A DNA stretch of 64,000 nucleotides from Lutjanus erythropterus (Eukaryota > Chordata > Actinopteri > Lutjaniformes > Lutjanidae), in the NCBI GenBank assembly GCA_020091685.1, contig CM034601.1, forward strand, positions 11,828,472-11,892,471, in the 5' to 3' direction. The position numbers and the translations under genes are program-made. This document shows, in pieces, positions 15,453 to 27,900 of the stretch. Numbering within the stretch: the first letter of the stretch is position 1; every line of letters begins with the position of its first letter. Under the pieces are notes generated by a model. It made no database searches. It saw only the letters and a list, made by a program, of their open reading frames with translations, and was not told the origin of the DNA.

Positions 15453-17082
15453 ATACTGCTACACTACATAATGGTGCAATAAAATGTTGTCTTCTGGATC
15501 TTACCTGAGTATTGAATAGTATATACAACATACATTATGGCTAACAGTGTGGCTAACGTTTGCAGTGCTAGCAGCAGCTGCTCTGCTTGCAGGTTAACGT
15601 CCGTGTCTGATAATGTGGTCTCATGTTGGTCCAATTGAGTGGTTATACTACAGTTTATTCTGTCACAGTCTACATTCAATGTTAAATCCGTTTTCTTGAT
15701 TAAAACACTACCAGAGTGTGCTGGTTTTATGAGCTGTCATCTGCAACAGTTAACTTGTATTGTGCATGAGTAAAATATTGATAAATAGTTTAACCAGCTA
15801 GTATTTCTGGTGCCAACTAGCGAGGGTGGTGGCATTTAATCATGTACTCGACTAATTGCGCGCATCCCTAGTTTGATTGAAACCTATCATTGTTGTTCTT
15901 TTGAATTAAGCTGCTGCTGCTGCAAGGAATGTAAAAGAAATCATTTACTGGACACTAAAGATCTTTTTTTTTTCCAGGAAACAAGTTACCTGACACATTT
16001 TCAATGACGTGCAAAAGATTTAATGAAGTGGTTTTGAGTAGAATCACTCTTTCAGTCAGCAGTCTTACAAAGCAGCAAAATCAAAGTGAAAAGTCAAATT
16101 AAAAATGGATACACTTATAAAGAAATGTGACTTAAAGTATTTGAATTCTGCCTCTAGAGATAAAAGCATGCAATTCCTGCACCATCTGTTAGAGCAGTTT
16201 GGCAAGACAGCAGAGCGACTGTTGAAGTCTCACTCCCTGCTTCTCTCTGTATGTCTCTCTCCTCTCTCTGTGTCTCTGTCTCTTCTTTTGTGTTCAGGAA
16301 GTAACCCAGTGTGGACCTGGAGTCTGGTTCACTGGACTGATTGAGATGAAGTTGTACATTTGAGAGTCTTTCCCATCTCCCTTTTTCCTCCTTCACCCAC
16401 TCCATCTCTCCAGAGAACAAGTAATATCTCAATCTGCAGCCTGGGCTTTGGTTCACTGGACTGATTGAGACAGGGCTGTGTGTACTGCATGAGAGAAAGG
16501 GAGACAGAGAGACGTACAGTAGACATGGAAACTAAGGATGAGAGATGGAGTGGAGGGAGGAAAAGAAGGGATATCAGGTGGAGACGGAATAAGTGAGACA
16601 GAGTGATGGAGAAAATGAACTTAGTGACTTTTCTTGGCAGTTGTAGAGTTGTTAGTCTGCCTCACGCCGTAGGTGATCCTGCTCCGAAAATGAAGGGAAG
16701 AGGGGGGTTTTAAGGAGATACAGTGACATTTCCAATTACCGTCAGTTCTTTCTCTTTAACGGGTCAGCGGCTCCCTCCTTACATATGCATTTAGAAATGC
16801 TGGGCTGTCACCAGAACAAGAGGTTAAAGAGACTGTCCTGTCAGCTTACAATCACAGGTTCAGACCCCATGACAGCTACATGTGACAGAGACACTGAACC
16901 CCTCATCCAGTCATTAAAGGCACCTGCAGACACTCAAAGCCTAAAACGGATGTTACATAAATCAGTTAATCAGGTTAAGTCAAGTAAAAGTTTGTGTATC
17001 CAGTAGCCAAAAAGTGGAATAGAAACACAGTTGACCCTTCGCTAAGCTCCTCCTCTGTCCAGTCATGGATTAGCAACCATAA
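15453..17082. other. no gene; contains a 21-base direct repeat
   Basis: A 21-base identical direct repeat beginning GGTTCACTGG and ending TGATTGAGA occurs at 16326..16346 and 16450..16470. A CT-rich tract at about 16230..16290 precedes 'gtgttcag', which mimics a splice acceptor, but no coding exon or donor follows convincingly. Confidence 0.5.
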
Positions 17083-17245
17083 CTAGTAGAGCTGCAACGA
17101 TTAATCAATTAGTTTTCAACTATTAAATTAATTACCAGCTATTTTGATATCAATGAATTGGTTTGAGTAATATATTTAAGAAAAAAAGGTCAAAATTCCA
17201 GCACCTTGGCCAGAGGTACTGACAGGACAACTGAGCAAGCATAAA
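17083..17245 (+). mobile_element. hAT-like non-autonomous element, 'ctgcaacgatta' family
   Basis: Starts 'tagagctgcaacgattaatc' and continues 'aattagttttcaactatta', matching the start of 28735..28972. The right end is lost or overlaps the SINE fragment that begins at about 17271. Confidence 0.65.
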
Positions 17246-17270
17246 TGTCTTTGTAAGTGGTGGATATCGA

Positions 17271-17371
17271 AGCACCCGGAGAAAACCAACGCTGGCACGG
17301 GGAGAACATGCAAACTTATCCAGGCCGAGCCCACAGCCTTCTTGCCTTGCTAACGCACTTTGCCCCACGCC
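17271..17371 (-). repeat. SINE family B, decayed fragment
   Basis: 'agcacccggagaaaaccaac', 'ggcacggggagaacatg' and 'cttgctaacgcactttg' align with the corresponding parts of the copies at 15299 and 49901. The minus-strand frame at 17150..17368 is a translation of it. Confidence 0.65.
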
Positions 17372-19849
17372 ACAGTGCTGTCCAGCACAGGCATGTGGAC
17401 GTTAACCAGCAAGGAGAGGGGGATGCTGGTGCTAGTGCTGCTAAAGTTAGCCTCACTGTGTGGCAGTAACTGACTGGTTAATTATGTCAAGAACAGCCCT
17501 AGTTAGCATGTCTGGCCAACTAGCTTACTACCTGCAGTAATGTTACCTCCAGCCACTGCATCTGCAAATCTCAAAACTGGCTTGTTCACAAGGATTAAAT
17601 TGGGATCACATGTCACTCTTATCTTGCTGTCTTAGCTCTTATCCCAGCTCTCTTCCTGAGGCAATCTCTGTCTCAAGGTCTGCTGCACTGAATCTAATCC
17701 TTGTGTTTCCCCCTACAACATTAAAGAGTGTATTTCTGTTGTCTGTCGTACATGTCGTTTGATGTAAGCTAGCTTTAGCCTCAGGCTTTCAGCATTAACA
17801 GTATGTGCACAGCCATTAATAACTTTAAACATATTTCAGACTTTTTTACTGGGTCCTTTTTTAAAAATGTGTCAGATGGAAACATAAAAAAGTCAGCTGG
17901 AGAGGGATTTGTCACCTGACTCAACAATGTGAGCTCTGGCGTTAGCTCACATTAGCTAGCTGCACAAGAGCCATCATTTTAGCTGCCAAAATCCATGATC
18001 GTCAGCGAGGAATAAGAAGCCTACTTTTGTTTACTTCTCTGTGGAATCGAAGACCCAGTTTTTCAACAATTACTGCCAGTTTCGATGTTAAATCTGCCAC
18101 CATTATCACTGTAAAATGTCAAGTGTGGGAATGGAAAGCATGACAGCCGTAGCAACAGTAACTATGGAGGGCGGGGCTTATCAAACAGTCAGTTACTAAG
18201 TGATTGTTTTTTGTTGTGAAAGAGGCTGGTAGACTAAACAACTTTCACTCAAAATTCAAAAGAGTGGCTTGTGATGGTTTCCCTCTCTGGTCAATACAGC
18301 GAGGAAAGTGGCAGTCCAATTTTCCCTTCAAGCAAGTGTTTGGCTACTGCATGGAAGCAGTGATTTTATCATAACATCCATATACAAACAGTTTTACAAC
18401 CAAACACAGAAAGAGGAACCAAAATCAAAATGATTCTCAAACTGCTGCTGCAACAACAAAAAAAGACACAAAATTATAGGGAGAATCAGTGAGGGCTGTC
18501 TTCACACAACAGGGTTTCTGGATTTCCACACTTAGCCAAGCAACGGCTGGTTAGCATTGTCAGCAAACCAAATGAAAACCAAATGTCAGCAGCTAGCCAC
18601 AAGCTCACTGATATGTCAGTGTGAAAACTTTTCCCCCCTCTTTTGTGGTTGACTGAATATACGTTTTTGTTCCTCACTGAACCATCTGTTAAATGCAAAA
18701 CCTGAAAGATTTTCAATTAGTAGCAGCAGCTAACTTGAGTCATGGCTGAACAGAGAGGGGGGATGCTGAATGATGCACTTAAGGTTTTTGCCCAAAGTGG
18801 TGAAAATAAACACACAGAATGCAAAAGCTAAATAGATTTATCTTTTCATTCAGTCCCAAAGCACTTGATCTGTAGTTACTGATGTGTTTAAAGCAAAATA
18901 TATTAGATCTTGACGGTCAGATCTGCCAACCTCAGAGTTTAAAAGCTCAGTTTGTGTGTGTGTTTCCCTGACAAACCTGCATGCACAATAGATTAGTATG
19001 AGGAGGTTTATGGAATTCAGCCGTCATGAATTTTATTTTTTAAACCTGTGTTTTTCCCACTGTGAAATGTCAAAATGTCTTTGGTGAAATTGGCCTGTCG
19101 CACTTCCCTGTTGACTGTTGATGTGTAAAATCTTCTGGGAGTCAGCAGTGCAATGTGCAGTACTTTTTGTCTCTTTCCTGCAGTTTGTTTTTGGTCCAGC
19201 ACCTGGAAAAGGGTTTTTGACATGCACGCTCTACACTTTGTGTTTTTTCACACAATTTGTGGTTGTTACCTTTGCTTTGTTACTGCTAACTCCGACTGCT
19301 GGTCTGGCTGTTGAGTGTGACAAGCAAGTGTGCCAAAATTTCTCCATGTCCAAACCATCTTGGTGTGAGTTTAAAGCTTGTGCTAGTGTTTAAGGTTGTT
19401 CTGAATGCTGGTCTCAAAAGTCAACTGTGAGCAAGTGGATACTCTTTTGACCTGCACGCACCTTCTAGATGTTGAGTCTGATTTGGCTGTTCGATACATA
19501 GATTGGTAAATTCGTTCTCCCTTTTTTTTCAAGTTCAGTGCTACACTTAACTCAGCTTACATGAATGTGTTTTACAACGATGTTTAATGCCGTTTTTCAT
19601 CATCTGTGATGTGAAAACATCAGATTTCCTCACAGAGAAAGCAGGTGAGATCTGCTATAGTTCAGCACCCCAGTCCACCACAGACTGAGCTGAAGTGGCT
19701 GACGGCACGTCACCTCCTCTCTCTATCACTCTTTTCAACTTCCATCACAGTTAGGTTTGTGGTTTGTAGTGATTTTGAGACATGGTTTTTGGTGATGTTA
19801 ATGATTAATCATGACTTGATTAATCGCTGTTAAAGGATTTTACAGATTA
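17372..19849. other. no gene seen
   Basis: Contains repeated GCTAGC/GTTAGC words and a GC-box-like 'gggcggggc' near 18170, within text that resembles a common fish repeat. No exon recognised. Confidence 0.5.
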
Positions 19850-20005
19850 GGTGACCTGGTAGCTCAGCTTATAGAGCGTTTGCTCCATGTACTGAGGCTG
19901 TGAGTCCTCTGCAGCGGCTGAGGGTTCGACTTCTGTCTGCGGCCCTTTGCTGCATGTCATTCCCCTGCTCTCTCTTGCTCTTTCCTGTCATATCTTCAGC
20001 TGTTT
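19850..20005 (+). repeat. tRNA-derived SINE (family A), sense copy
   Basis: The head 'ggtagctcagcttatagag' is an A-box-like tRNA region and 'gggttcgacttc' at about 19922..19933 is a good B box, so an internal RNA polymerase III promoter is visible. 'ggccctttgctgcatgtcat' follows, the block shared with the antisense copies at 12181 and 62888. Best preserved of the three. Not a tRNA gene: no acceptor stem closes and no intact cloverleaf is seen. Confidence 0.85.
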
Positions 20006-23000
20006 CAGCCTGTTATTGTGATGCACAGTGACTGACAGAGGTAAAGGTAAAGATAAAGACAGCTTGACTTGAAGAATATCTGTCTTATTTTCAGTGCAGC
20101 TGATGCAGCAACTCCCTCCATGATTAAAAACAAAAAAAAAACAAAGCTGATTTTGAACATTGATTCCTGTATCAGCTGCAGAGGCTGTGAACTTACAAAG
20201 CGGTCAGCTCTCGTGAGATCATCACAGTAAATGGTTGGGATATGAGTTGATAATGTGCACATGCTGTAGGCTGCAGCACGTGCACAGAAGTAAACCTGCA
20301 AAGATGCTAGGGGAAGCTACTTTACTTGGAATGACTTGGTGCTTTCTTGGAGTAGACTTCAGTATGCAGTTCGTACAGCCACAGTGTAGACAGATGTGTG
20401 TTTACCCCAACACATGTGGAGACACCAGCTGCCTCTTCAGTGTAATGGCCATGAAGTTCATGCTGTTGCTCCTCAGATCCCACATGCTTCACACAACCTG
20501 CCCCTCGACCAACCAGTAACTCTGTAGTGCAGTCAGTTAGCGGCTCGACAGGTCTCCCACCATCAAGCTTTGATAGATCCTTTTGATGGAGTTTCTTAGC
20601 CAAACTGGCAGCGGTGCAAGTTTTACCCTTGTAGCTGCAGTGGGAGTAGCATAACTAAAATTGCTAGCAGATCCTCTCAAGTCTCACAAACTAAAGAATT
20701 ATCTTTTATAGCATTTTGGAAGCATTAAAATGCCTCCCAGCTCATGATAAATGCTTTTCATAAACCTGACCTATCCATTTAAAATGGTGTAGGAGTTTCT
20801 TATACTTAATGCAACAAATCAAAGCCACCACCAGACACCTGAGTAAATATTTCTGGACAGAATTAACCTGTTTTTAATGCTGATTCAGTCGACTGGTTGG
20901 TTGAAAGTTCTCATGTATTTATCCTCCATGTTTGGTTAAGCCCTTGCCATGTCCACCACAGAATACCCTGCTGTTGTAAAAGCTTCAGACTCATTTACAA
21001 GGCTAGTGTAATACATACATCCTCAAAACTATTTAATGTCATATTTTTTTGTTAGTGTTCACATTTTCCTTTGGGTGGTCAGGGGAAAAAAATATGACTG
21101 GGCTGCTTTAAAAAACCTTTAGTACCCTGAGTGTGGTTTAAGTGGGTCGCCTGAGAGTTTAATAGGCGAGGGGAAACCCTGAGATGGATCCAAGCGTGCA
21201 GACTCGAAGTCAGACAGACGTAGCTGGAGGAAGTCAATGATGTACTTAACCACTCTCCTCAAAGGCAGGAAGACGAGGTAGAGCTAGACAAATGGGGAAG
21301 GGGTGGAAAGATGGAGGGAGAAGTCAATAATGTACTTAACCTTACTCCGCAGACTCTCTGTGTCCCGCTATTGTACGGCAGGGAAGATGGGTGAGGGTAA
21401 AGGAGGAGGAAAAGGAGAAAAGATGGAAATAGAAGCAGCGAAGAAGTGCCGTGTTTTTGTGTCAGCATAAATGTCAGAGTAGTTAAGTGTGTGCAGGGCA
21501 GGCGGGGAGGCCGGGGTACAGGAAGAGCCCCATATAAGAGGGAATAGCCCAGTTTTACGGCCACATAAATCTCCGCTCCCCACACTGACGGTTGTAACCC
21601 ACCTCCTCCTCTTTTCCTCTTTTGGCTCTCCTGCCTCGTTCTAAGAGTACGCTAAAACCTCCTTTTGACTTCTTGACTCTATCTGCCGCTTTCTTGTGCT
21701 TCATTTCTCTCTCTTTTCAGATTCTCTTGACCTCTGCCCTCCCTTTCTCCTCTTAGTGGAACTCTATATATTTTCTTCTTTTGACCCTCAAGCCACCAGG
21801 GCAAGAGATTAAAAATGTCTTCAGGCTGTATCTTTGCCTCCCTGATCTGTATTTTTTCCTTTTTCTGTTCACTTTGGCAGGGACACCTTTAGAATAAATA
21901 ATAAACAAAGTGCAGGTGACTTTTCTTAAGTGGCTCACCTCTACTTTACTCACATTCACGTTGATACGCTAAAGACAAAAATCCACCACGAAAGCCGGCT
22001 TCACTGCTCCTCGACACGCTGTGGTAGACCAGGTCTGTGGTTCTCTACCAGAGGGAGGAAACTAACTTCCGTTCCCAAGGAGTTGACCTGCTCTTAATGA
22101 AAACAAACAAGCAAACAATCAAATAAATACCTAAATAAACATCAGCACTGTTCAATATCAGACAGTTGCTGAATAATTCCTCTTGTCCTCATAAATGTTC
22201 CCCAATATGCTAAAGCTAAATCACCTCAAGCATCTTTTTCCGTGTTAAATGTCATATAAAGATCTTTCATATACATGCATATCAGAAAACACATGCTGAT
22301 ACAAATGCTTTTGTGATTGGCAGGCTGATATATTGGCTGATATTAGTAGAGCCATTATTTTGCCCTCGTCTGTCAGTCTGATTCCTCTCGCTGTTACCGA
22401 GTCAAGCTTTCTCTTCAACTGAGAGTTTGAGCAGAGTGTTGTTGGAAAAGGTAAAGAGTGCTATTTAAGCTTTTGCTGGATATATAAATATTAAAACACC
22501 TTTTTCTAGTCAGATTTTTTTTACTGACAGTTTTTAGTTGATGCTCCGTCCTTTTTTTCTGACGTTACTCCTCTTCCTCCCTGTCACTTCCTTGGACAGT
22601 TCTTCTCCTGTAACATCGCCTTTATTTATTTAGTCTTAACATCTTCTTTCTCTCCTTTTCTTGACAGAAAATTGAGTTAGACTTCCAGTGTCTATCTGCT
22701 AAAAACAGTAAATGTGTATACGCAGCCCTTTGTTGCCATCCTCGCTCTCTTCTCACATCTTCCTCAGCCCTCTCCAGCTCTGAAGTGAGACTCAAACTCA
22801 ACAGTAGGACAATTAAAGTGTTTTTTTTGCCTCTTGTTACTTGTGAATTTAAGTGAAATTGCATTCTCTGTACAACACTTGAGGATTGAGCACATTAGAC
22901 TTGTTGTCACTCTTGGGAAAAGAGTGTGATTTTGGGTTTGTTTAGGTGACTAGACTCAAATAAAGTCTGTAAATGCAAGCAACAAGTGTGATTTTGCTCT

Positions 23001-24135
23001 TTTCAAAAGGCAGACCTGTTCATCCTACACACGTCACTTCAGTTGAAATAATGAATTATTTTTCCCATAGACGCCACGTCTTAACCGCACCTGTTGTGTC
23101 TGATGGAGGTTCATTCATTTCAGATGAGAGGATCCATTCACTGGATGTTTTGTGACTGAAATATTGTGTAATGTTGTTGCTGTTGGGTTACATTTATCTT
23201 GAAAGCTGAAAGACTTAATGCTTTTATGGACTCTATAATGGCTAAGTTTAATAACGTGTAACGTCTATCAGATAAAACTCAAAAATTAAAGGTTACCAAA
23301 AAAAGCATTTTTGTTGCTGCAAAGATTTTATATTAGGCACTGGCCTGTGCATACAATTTTGTACACAGCTTCCAGTGTACTGTATCCTATTTGGATCCAG
23401 TTTGATTGCAGCACAAGCCTCATTTTTTAGTTTCCACAGTGATTATTCTTTCAGAAATAGAGAGATAAGGTGAAAAAAGTGCTGGGTGATTTGTTAGGAT
23501 TTTCCAAATGGCCACCATCAGCCCACCAATTAGCAAATGCTGGAGTTTCAGCTGGAAAATGTGATCTGGTGGCGAGTTTACTGTGTAAAGTACATTATTT
23601 GTTTGTCAAAAGTATTCGTACTTCAGGACTTTTCTATACCGGATATAGTGGATAATATATGTGTGCGGTCGCCTTGGTGACTAATCAATAAAATGAGGTT
23701 GTTAAATAGAGACGTCCTCATCATTGAAGTTGCTTTTAAAGTCCTTTATTACCAAGAAATACAGAAAAAAGTCCTTGTCTGCTACTTAAAAATATAGAGA
23801 AGTGTTCTAGTTGTGCCGTCCTCAGTTGAAGAAAGAAGTACCTACAGTATTAAAGCAGATGCATAAAAGGGCACTTGCACAATGGCTCCCAGTGAATGCA
23901 GCACTAATGCAGGATGAATTCATGTACAAGGACTCCCACTGTATGCGAAGAAACAGAACAACTGTATCATTGTGAAGTTCCCAGCCAGTCCAAAGCGTTA
24001 ATGTGCAACGGTGATCGAGTCAGTTTATTCTGGCAGGCTGCCTGCTGGAGGCTCTGACAGATTGGTGCCATCAGCGCATTATTTCATTAACACTTGTGTT
24101 TTCATGGTGAACATCTTCTCACTCGTCATTTTTCT
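20006..24135. other. no gene; includes a short direct duplication
   Basis: A 32-base imperfect direct repeat sharing 'atgtacttaacc' lies at 21229..21260 and 21319..21350. Pyrimidine-rich patches lie near 21600..21760 and 22540..22620. No coding exon recognised; this is likely the end of jade2 intron 1. Confidence 0.5.
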
Positions 24136-24199
24136 CTCCCTCTCTGTTTCTCTCTTGCCCCCCCCCTCCTCCCTCCCTCCCTCCCTCCCTCCCTGACAG
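24136..24199 (+). promoter_or_regulatory. splice acceptor and microsatellite-like polypyrimidine tract
   Basis: A near-continuous C/T run from about 24129 to 24194 includes seven C's and (CCCT) repeated about six times, ending 'ctgacag' with AG at 24198..24199. It is the acceptor of the first coding exon of jade2. The tract is unusually long and is itself a tetranucleotide microsatellite. Confidence 0.85.
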
Positions 24200-24263
24200 A
24201 TGGAGAGCGAAAAGAAGAGGAGAAAATACTCCACGAGCAGCAACGACTCCGACACCACCGACA
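24200..24263 (+). CDS. jade2: jade2, first coding exon (start codon exon)
   Basis: Encodes MESEKKRRKY, then STSSNDSDTTD, plus the first base of a split serine codon. It closely follows the JADE2/PHF15 N-terminus (basic KRRKYS followed by a Ser/Asp run and SDTTDS); JADE1 and JADE3 start differently. The ATG falls immediately after the acceptor AG, so the 5' UTR lies in at least one upstream exon not identified here. The donor is 'aca|gtaagt' at 24264, and the intron is phase 1. JADE2 is known as a nuclear PHD-finger protein that scaffolds the HBO1 (KAT7) histone acetyltransferase complex and ubiquitinates LSD1; those PHD domains are encoded downstream of this window. The exon of 64 bases is flanked by simple repeats on both sides. 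The minus-strand frame over it is a shadow. Confidence 0.92.
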
Positions 24264-24303
24264 GTAAGTTGAAGAGAGAGATTCAGGGAGGGAGAGGGAG
24301 GGC

Positions 24304-24332
24304 TGTGTGTGTGTGTGTGTGTGGGGGGGGGG
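24304..24332. repeat. (GT)n plus poly(G) run just after the exon
   Basis: About 19 bases of GT and a run of about ten G's start 40 bases after the splice donor of the jade2 start-codon exon. G runs near donors can act as splicing enhancers; here this is only a possibility. Confidence 0.85.
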
Positions 24333-24903
24333 TAGTAGGAAACCTGGAACTGTCAAAAAAGTGTGTTCCTGTGCTACTGTTGTACGGTGAGCTGCCTGGT
24401 TTTAGTTCCCGCAGGGTATTTCTCATATTGACTCTCCATATAGACTCTCCTCCTGCCTCACTGTCGTCCCTCCTCTGCTCATTAAGGCTTCCCCCTTTTT
24501 TTTAAAACACAGATACGATTGAAATACTCAGAACAGGAAGCCTGAGCAGCCAGCAAATATGATGGAGTACGAGAGTGGTGAATATTCTTTGTCTCTGAAA
24601 AAGCAGGTGTAAAGAAAGCACAGATGAGATTTATACTGGCCACCAGAAAGACTGCGGTGGGCAAAGGAACAGAAATTAAACAGCGCTCAGCAATAATAAT
24701 ATGATGAAAGAGGATGAAAATGCCATGTAAGGCTAGTAAATATAGCTGGCCCGGCAAGTGGTAAAAAAAAAAATTAAACTAGTTTGAAAATCAGTTAATG
24801 AATAAAGTCATTTTTCATGCAAAAATAGCAGGAAATGTTCTTTTCAGCCTCTCAGATATGGACATTTTCTGCTTTTCTTTGTTTAGTATCATATTAAACT
24901 CAT
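24333..24903. other. intron 2 sequence, nothing recognised
   Basis: Unremarkable intronic sequence between the exon-flanking simple repeats and the composite repeat. Confidence 0.6.
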
Positions 24904-27900
24904 TAGGGCCCGAGCACCAACCGGTGCGAGGACCCTATTGAAATCGCAGGAATTATTATTCTTCTTCTTATTATTATTTTTCCCGGACGACAAATAAATC
25001 GCATTTTTGGGGGACTTGCCATATTCATAGGACCGCCAAATTTGGCGGGCGCATCAGTCCCGGCGAAAAATTACGTATTTTGAGGGTCTCGAAAATGGGC
25101 GTGGCGAATTGGCTCAATAGCGCCATCTATAGACGAGCCCCGACGGCATGTTTCTCCGACATGCACGAAACTTGGTTCGCAGATAGAACACATCGGGACG
25201 CACAAAAAAGCCTCTTGGAGCCATGGGCTAAACCCTACAGGAAGTCGGCCATTTTGGGTTGTGCGGCCGATTTTGGCGTTTCGCACGTGTCGTATTTGAA
25301 CGAACTCGTCCCACACGATTCGTCGTATTGACTTCAAAATTGCTGTGTACCATCTAGACAACATTGTGATTAAAAGTTATTGAAGGTTTTCGTTTTTGAT
25401 GAAGGGCCTGCGCGTTAGGTGGCGGCGAATTTTGGCGTTTCGCCATGAAACAGGAAATGGCTATAATTTTGGGGTACATGGTCGGATCTGCACCAAACTT
25501 CATGTGTATGATCACTGTATGGGCCTGAACACAAATATATGAAAATATTCCATAATTGTCATAGCGCCCCCTGCTGGTGACAGGAAATGACTTTTTTTAG
25601 GTTTTGACGTGCTGCTCCAACCACGTTGATTATTTCTAGCTCAAATTTGGTCAAGCACACCTTAACAAGTGGTTGATGCTACATTTTGAAGGTCGTGTCG
25701 GTCTGGCGAAGGGTGTCGACGCTAGAGAGCGGCGAAGGACCGCGGCCTGAAAAAACGACATATTTATCAATAACTTTTGTGTGCAAGGTCACATCAGCAT
25801 GAAATTTCACATGTGTGTGACAGGTCGTGGCCTGAACGTATGTTATTAATTTCGTCGATGGGCGTGGCCAAACGGCTTGACCACGCCCTTAAAACAGCAG
25901 CCCCCCCGCCACGTTTGACCGACGTGCACGAAACTTGGTACACATGTGTATCACACCCAGACGCACAAAAAAGTCTCTTGGACCCATAGGCTAAACCCTA
26001 CAGGAAGTCCGCCATTTTGAATTTCCTGTTAAGTTTGGCGTTTCACTTGTCTCGCATTTTAACGAATTACTTTTAGGGGAAGAATCAGAATGGCTTCAAA
26101 TTCGCTGGCTACCTTCTGCACTACACTCTCATCAAAAGTTACTGAAAGATTTGGCTCACCTTGAAGGGCGTGGCCATAGTGTGGCGGCGAATGTTGGCGT
26201 TTCGCCATGATTTCAATTTTTTAATTTTTTGCTATAACTTCTGTATAAATGGTTCAATTTGCACCACACTTCACAAGTCTGATAATAGTCAAGCCCTGAA
26301 TACATCTATATGAAAATATTTAAAAATTCTCATAGCGCCCCCTGTTGGCGACAGGAAATGACATGTTTTACAGTTTGAGGTCCTGCTCCCACCACGTTGA
26401 CCATATCAAACTCCAATCTGGTCTGAAAAGCCTTAAGACCTTGATGATGTTGTATCATGAAGATCAGGACGTCTCGTCAAATGGCGTTGCCGTGGCGGCG
26501 TGGCGAAGGTCCATGTTTCGCCAACACACAGGAAGTTGCTATAACTGGACTGTACGTGGTCTGATCTGTCTGAAATTTCACATGCTTATTAACAGTCCAA
26601 GTCTGAACATATGGTATGAGTTTCGTCCATATCCGTGGCCAAATGGCTTAGCCACGCCCATTAACGCGTTTCGCCAAAACACAGGAAGTGGCTTTAGCCT
26701 CCCTGTACTTGGTCAAAACTGCCTGAAACTTTACATGTCCATTAACAGTCCTGACCTGAACATGTGATATGAGTTTTGTCCATGGGCGTGGCCAAATGGC
26801 TTGACCACGCCTTTTGACGTGCGGCGCCGCAAATACTGAGTTTCGGTGACGTGCATGAAAATTGGTACACATATGTATCACAGGGAGATGAACAAAAAAG
26901 TCTCTTGGACCCATAGGCTAAAGTCAACAGGAAGTCAGCAATTTTGAATTTTGTGTTCAATTTTGGCGTTTCCCACATGACCTATTTTAACGTATTCCTC
27001 CTACAAATATGTTTCAATTGACTCCAAAACTCGACTGAACCATCTAGACAAGTGTGTGATTAAAACTTATTAAAAGATTTGTTCAGCATTAAACGCTGTG
27101 GCTGTAGCGTGGCGGTGAATTTTGGCGTTTCGCCATGAAACAGGAAATTGCTATAAGTTTAGTGTAAATTGTTCAGTTTGCATCAAACTTAACATGTGGG
27201 ATAATAGGCATGCCCTGAACACGTCTACGTAATACTGGGGGCATGAAATGACAGTGAATTCCTTTAAAAAGTAGTTCACCCAAAAATGAAATTGCACTCA
27301 ATATCTACTCATTCCTGTGCTGATGTGAGGATGGATGAAGATCTCCAGTACATAAAATACTCCAAGAATTTCAACAGAAAACAAAACCATAGTGACATCC
27401 AGTGCAATTTAAGTGAAGAGTGATCAGTTTTATAATGTAAAAATGAACACAAAAAGCTCACAAAATGTCTCCATGCTGCACAAATGATTTAATCCTGGAA
27501 ACAACTCAGACAACAGACAGAGTTTTTCTCAGAAACAGTGACCTGTTATGCATAGAGTTTCCTTAGCAAACTTTCAAAAAAGAAGAAAATGTCTGAGCAC
27601 TTGGAGATAGAAGAGAAACAGTATTTTTTGGCTGCAGCTGTGCCGCTTGGGATAGAGCTTGTGTACGTGCTTCAGCCGTGTGCATGCATTTCCAGCCCTC
27701 AGACGCTACAGTTGACAATGAGGCTGAAAACACGGTGTAAATGGTGTCTTTTTGGGTTACATTTTACTGTCACCTCTTACAGACACTTAAATCACAGCAC
27801 AGGAGCGGTACGGAAACATTTTGTGGGTTATTTGTGCGCACTTGAGGTCTTCACCCATCCTTGCATCAGCACGGGGGTGAATGGGTGTCGAGAGCCGTTT

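Noticed and set aside
16230-16350. Possible 5' untranslated exon after 'tttgtgttcag'
   Set aside because: Good polypyrimidine tract but no convincing donor, and the sequence overlaps a direct-repeat region; untranslated exons cannot be recognised reliably by eye.
19850-19935. tRNA gene
   Set aside because: Has A- and B-box-like sequence but no complete cloverleaf; two relatives with the same 3' body show it is a SINE.
25080-25989. Repeated 'HETW...DAQKSLL' peptides suggesting a conserved protein
   Set aside because: The similarity between units is at nucleotide level and not concentrated at codon positions; frames break in the second and third units.
26345-26767. 140-codon plus-strand frame in the composite repeat
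   Set aside because: It crosses unit boundaries of a non-coding repeat; other units have stops or shifts in the same place.
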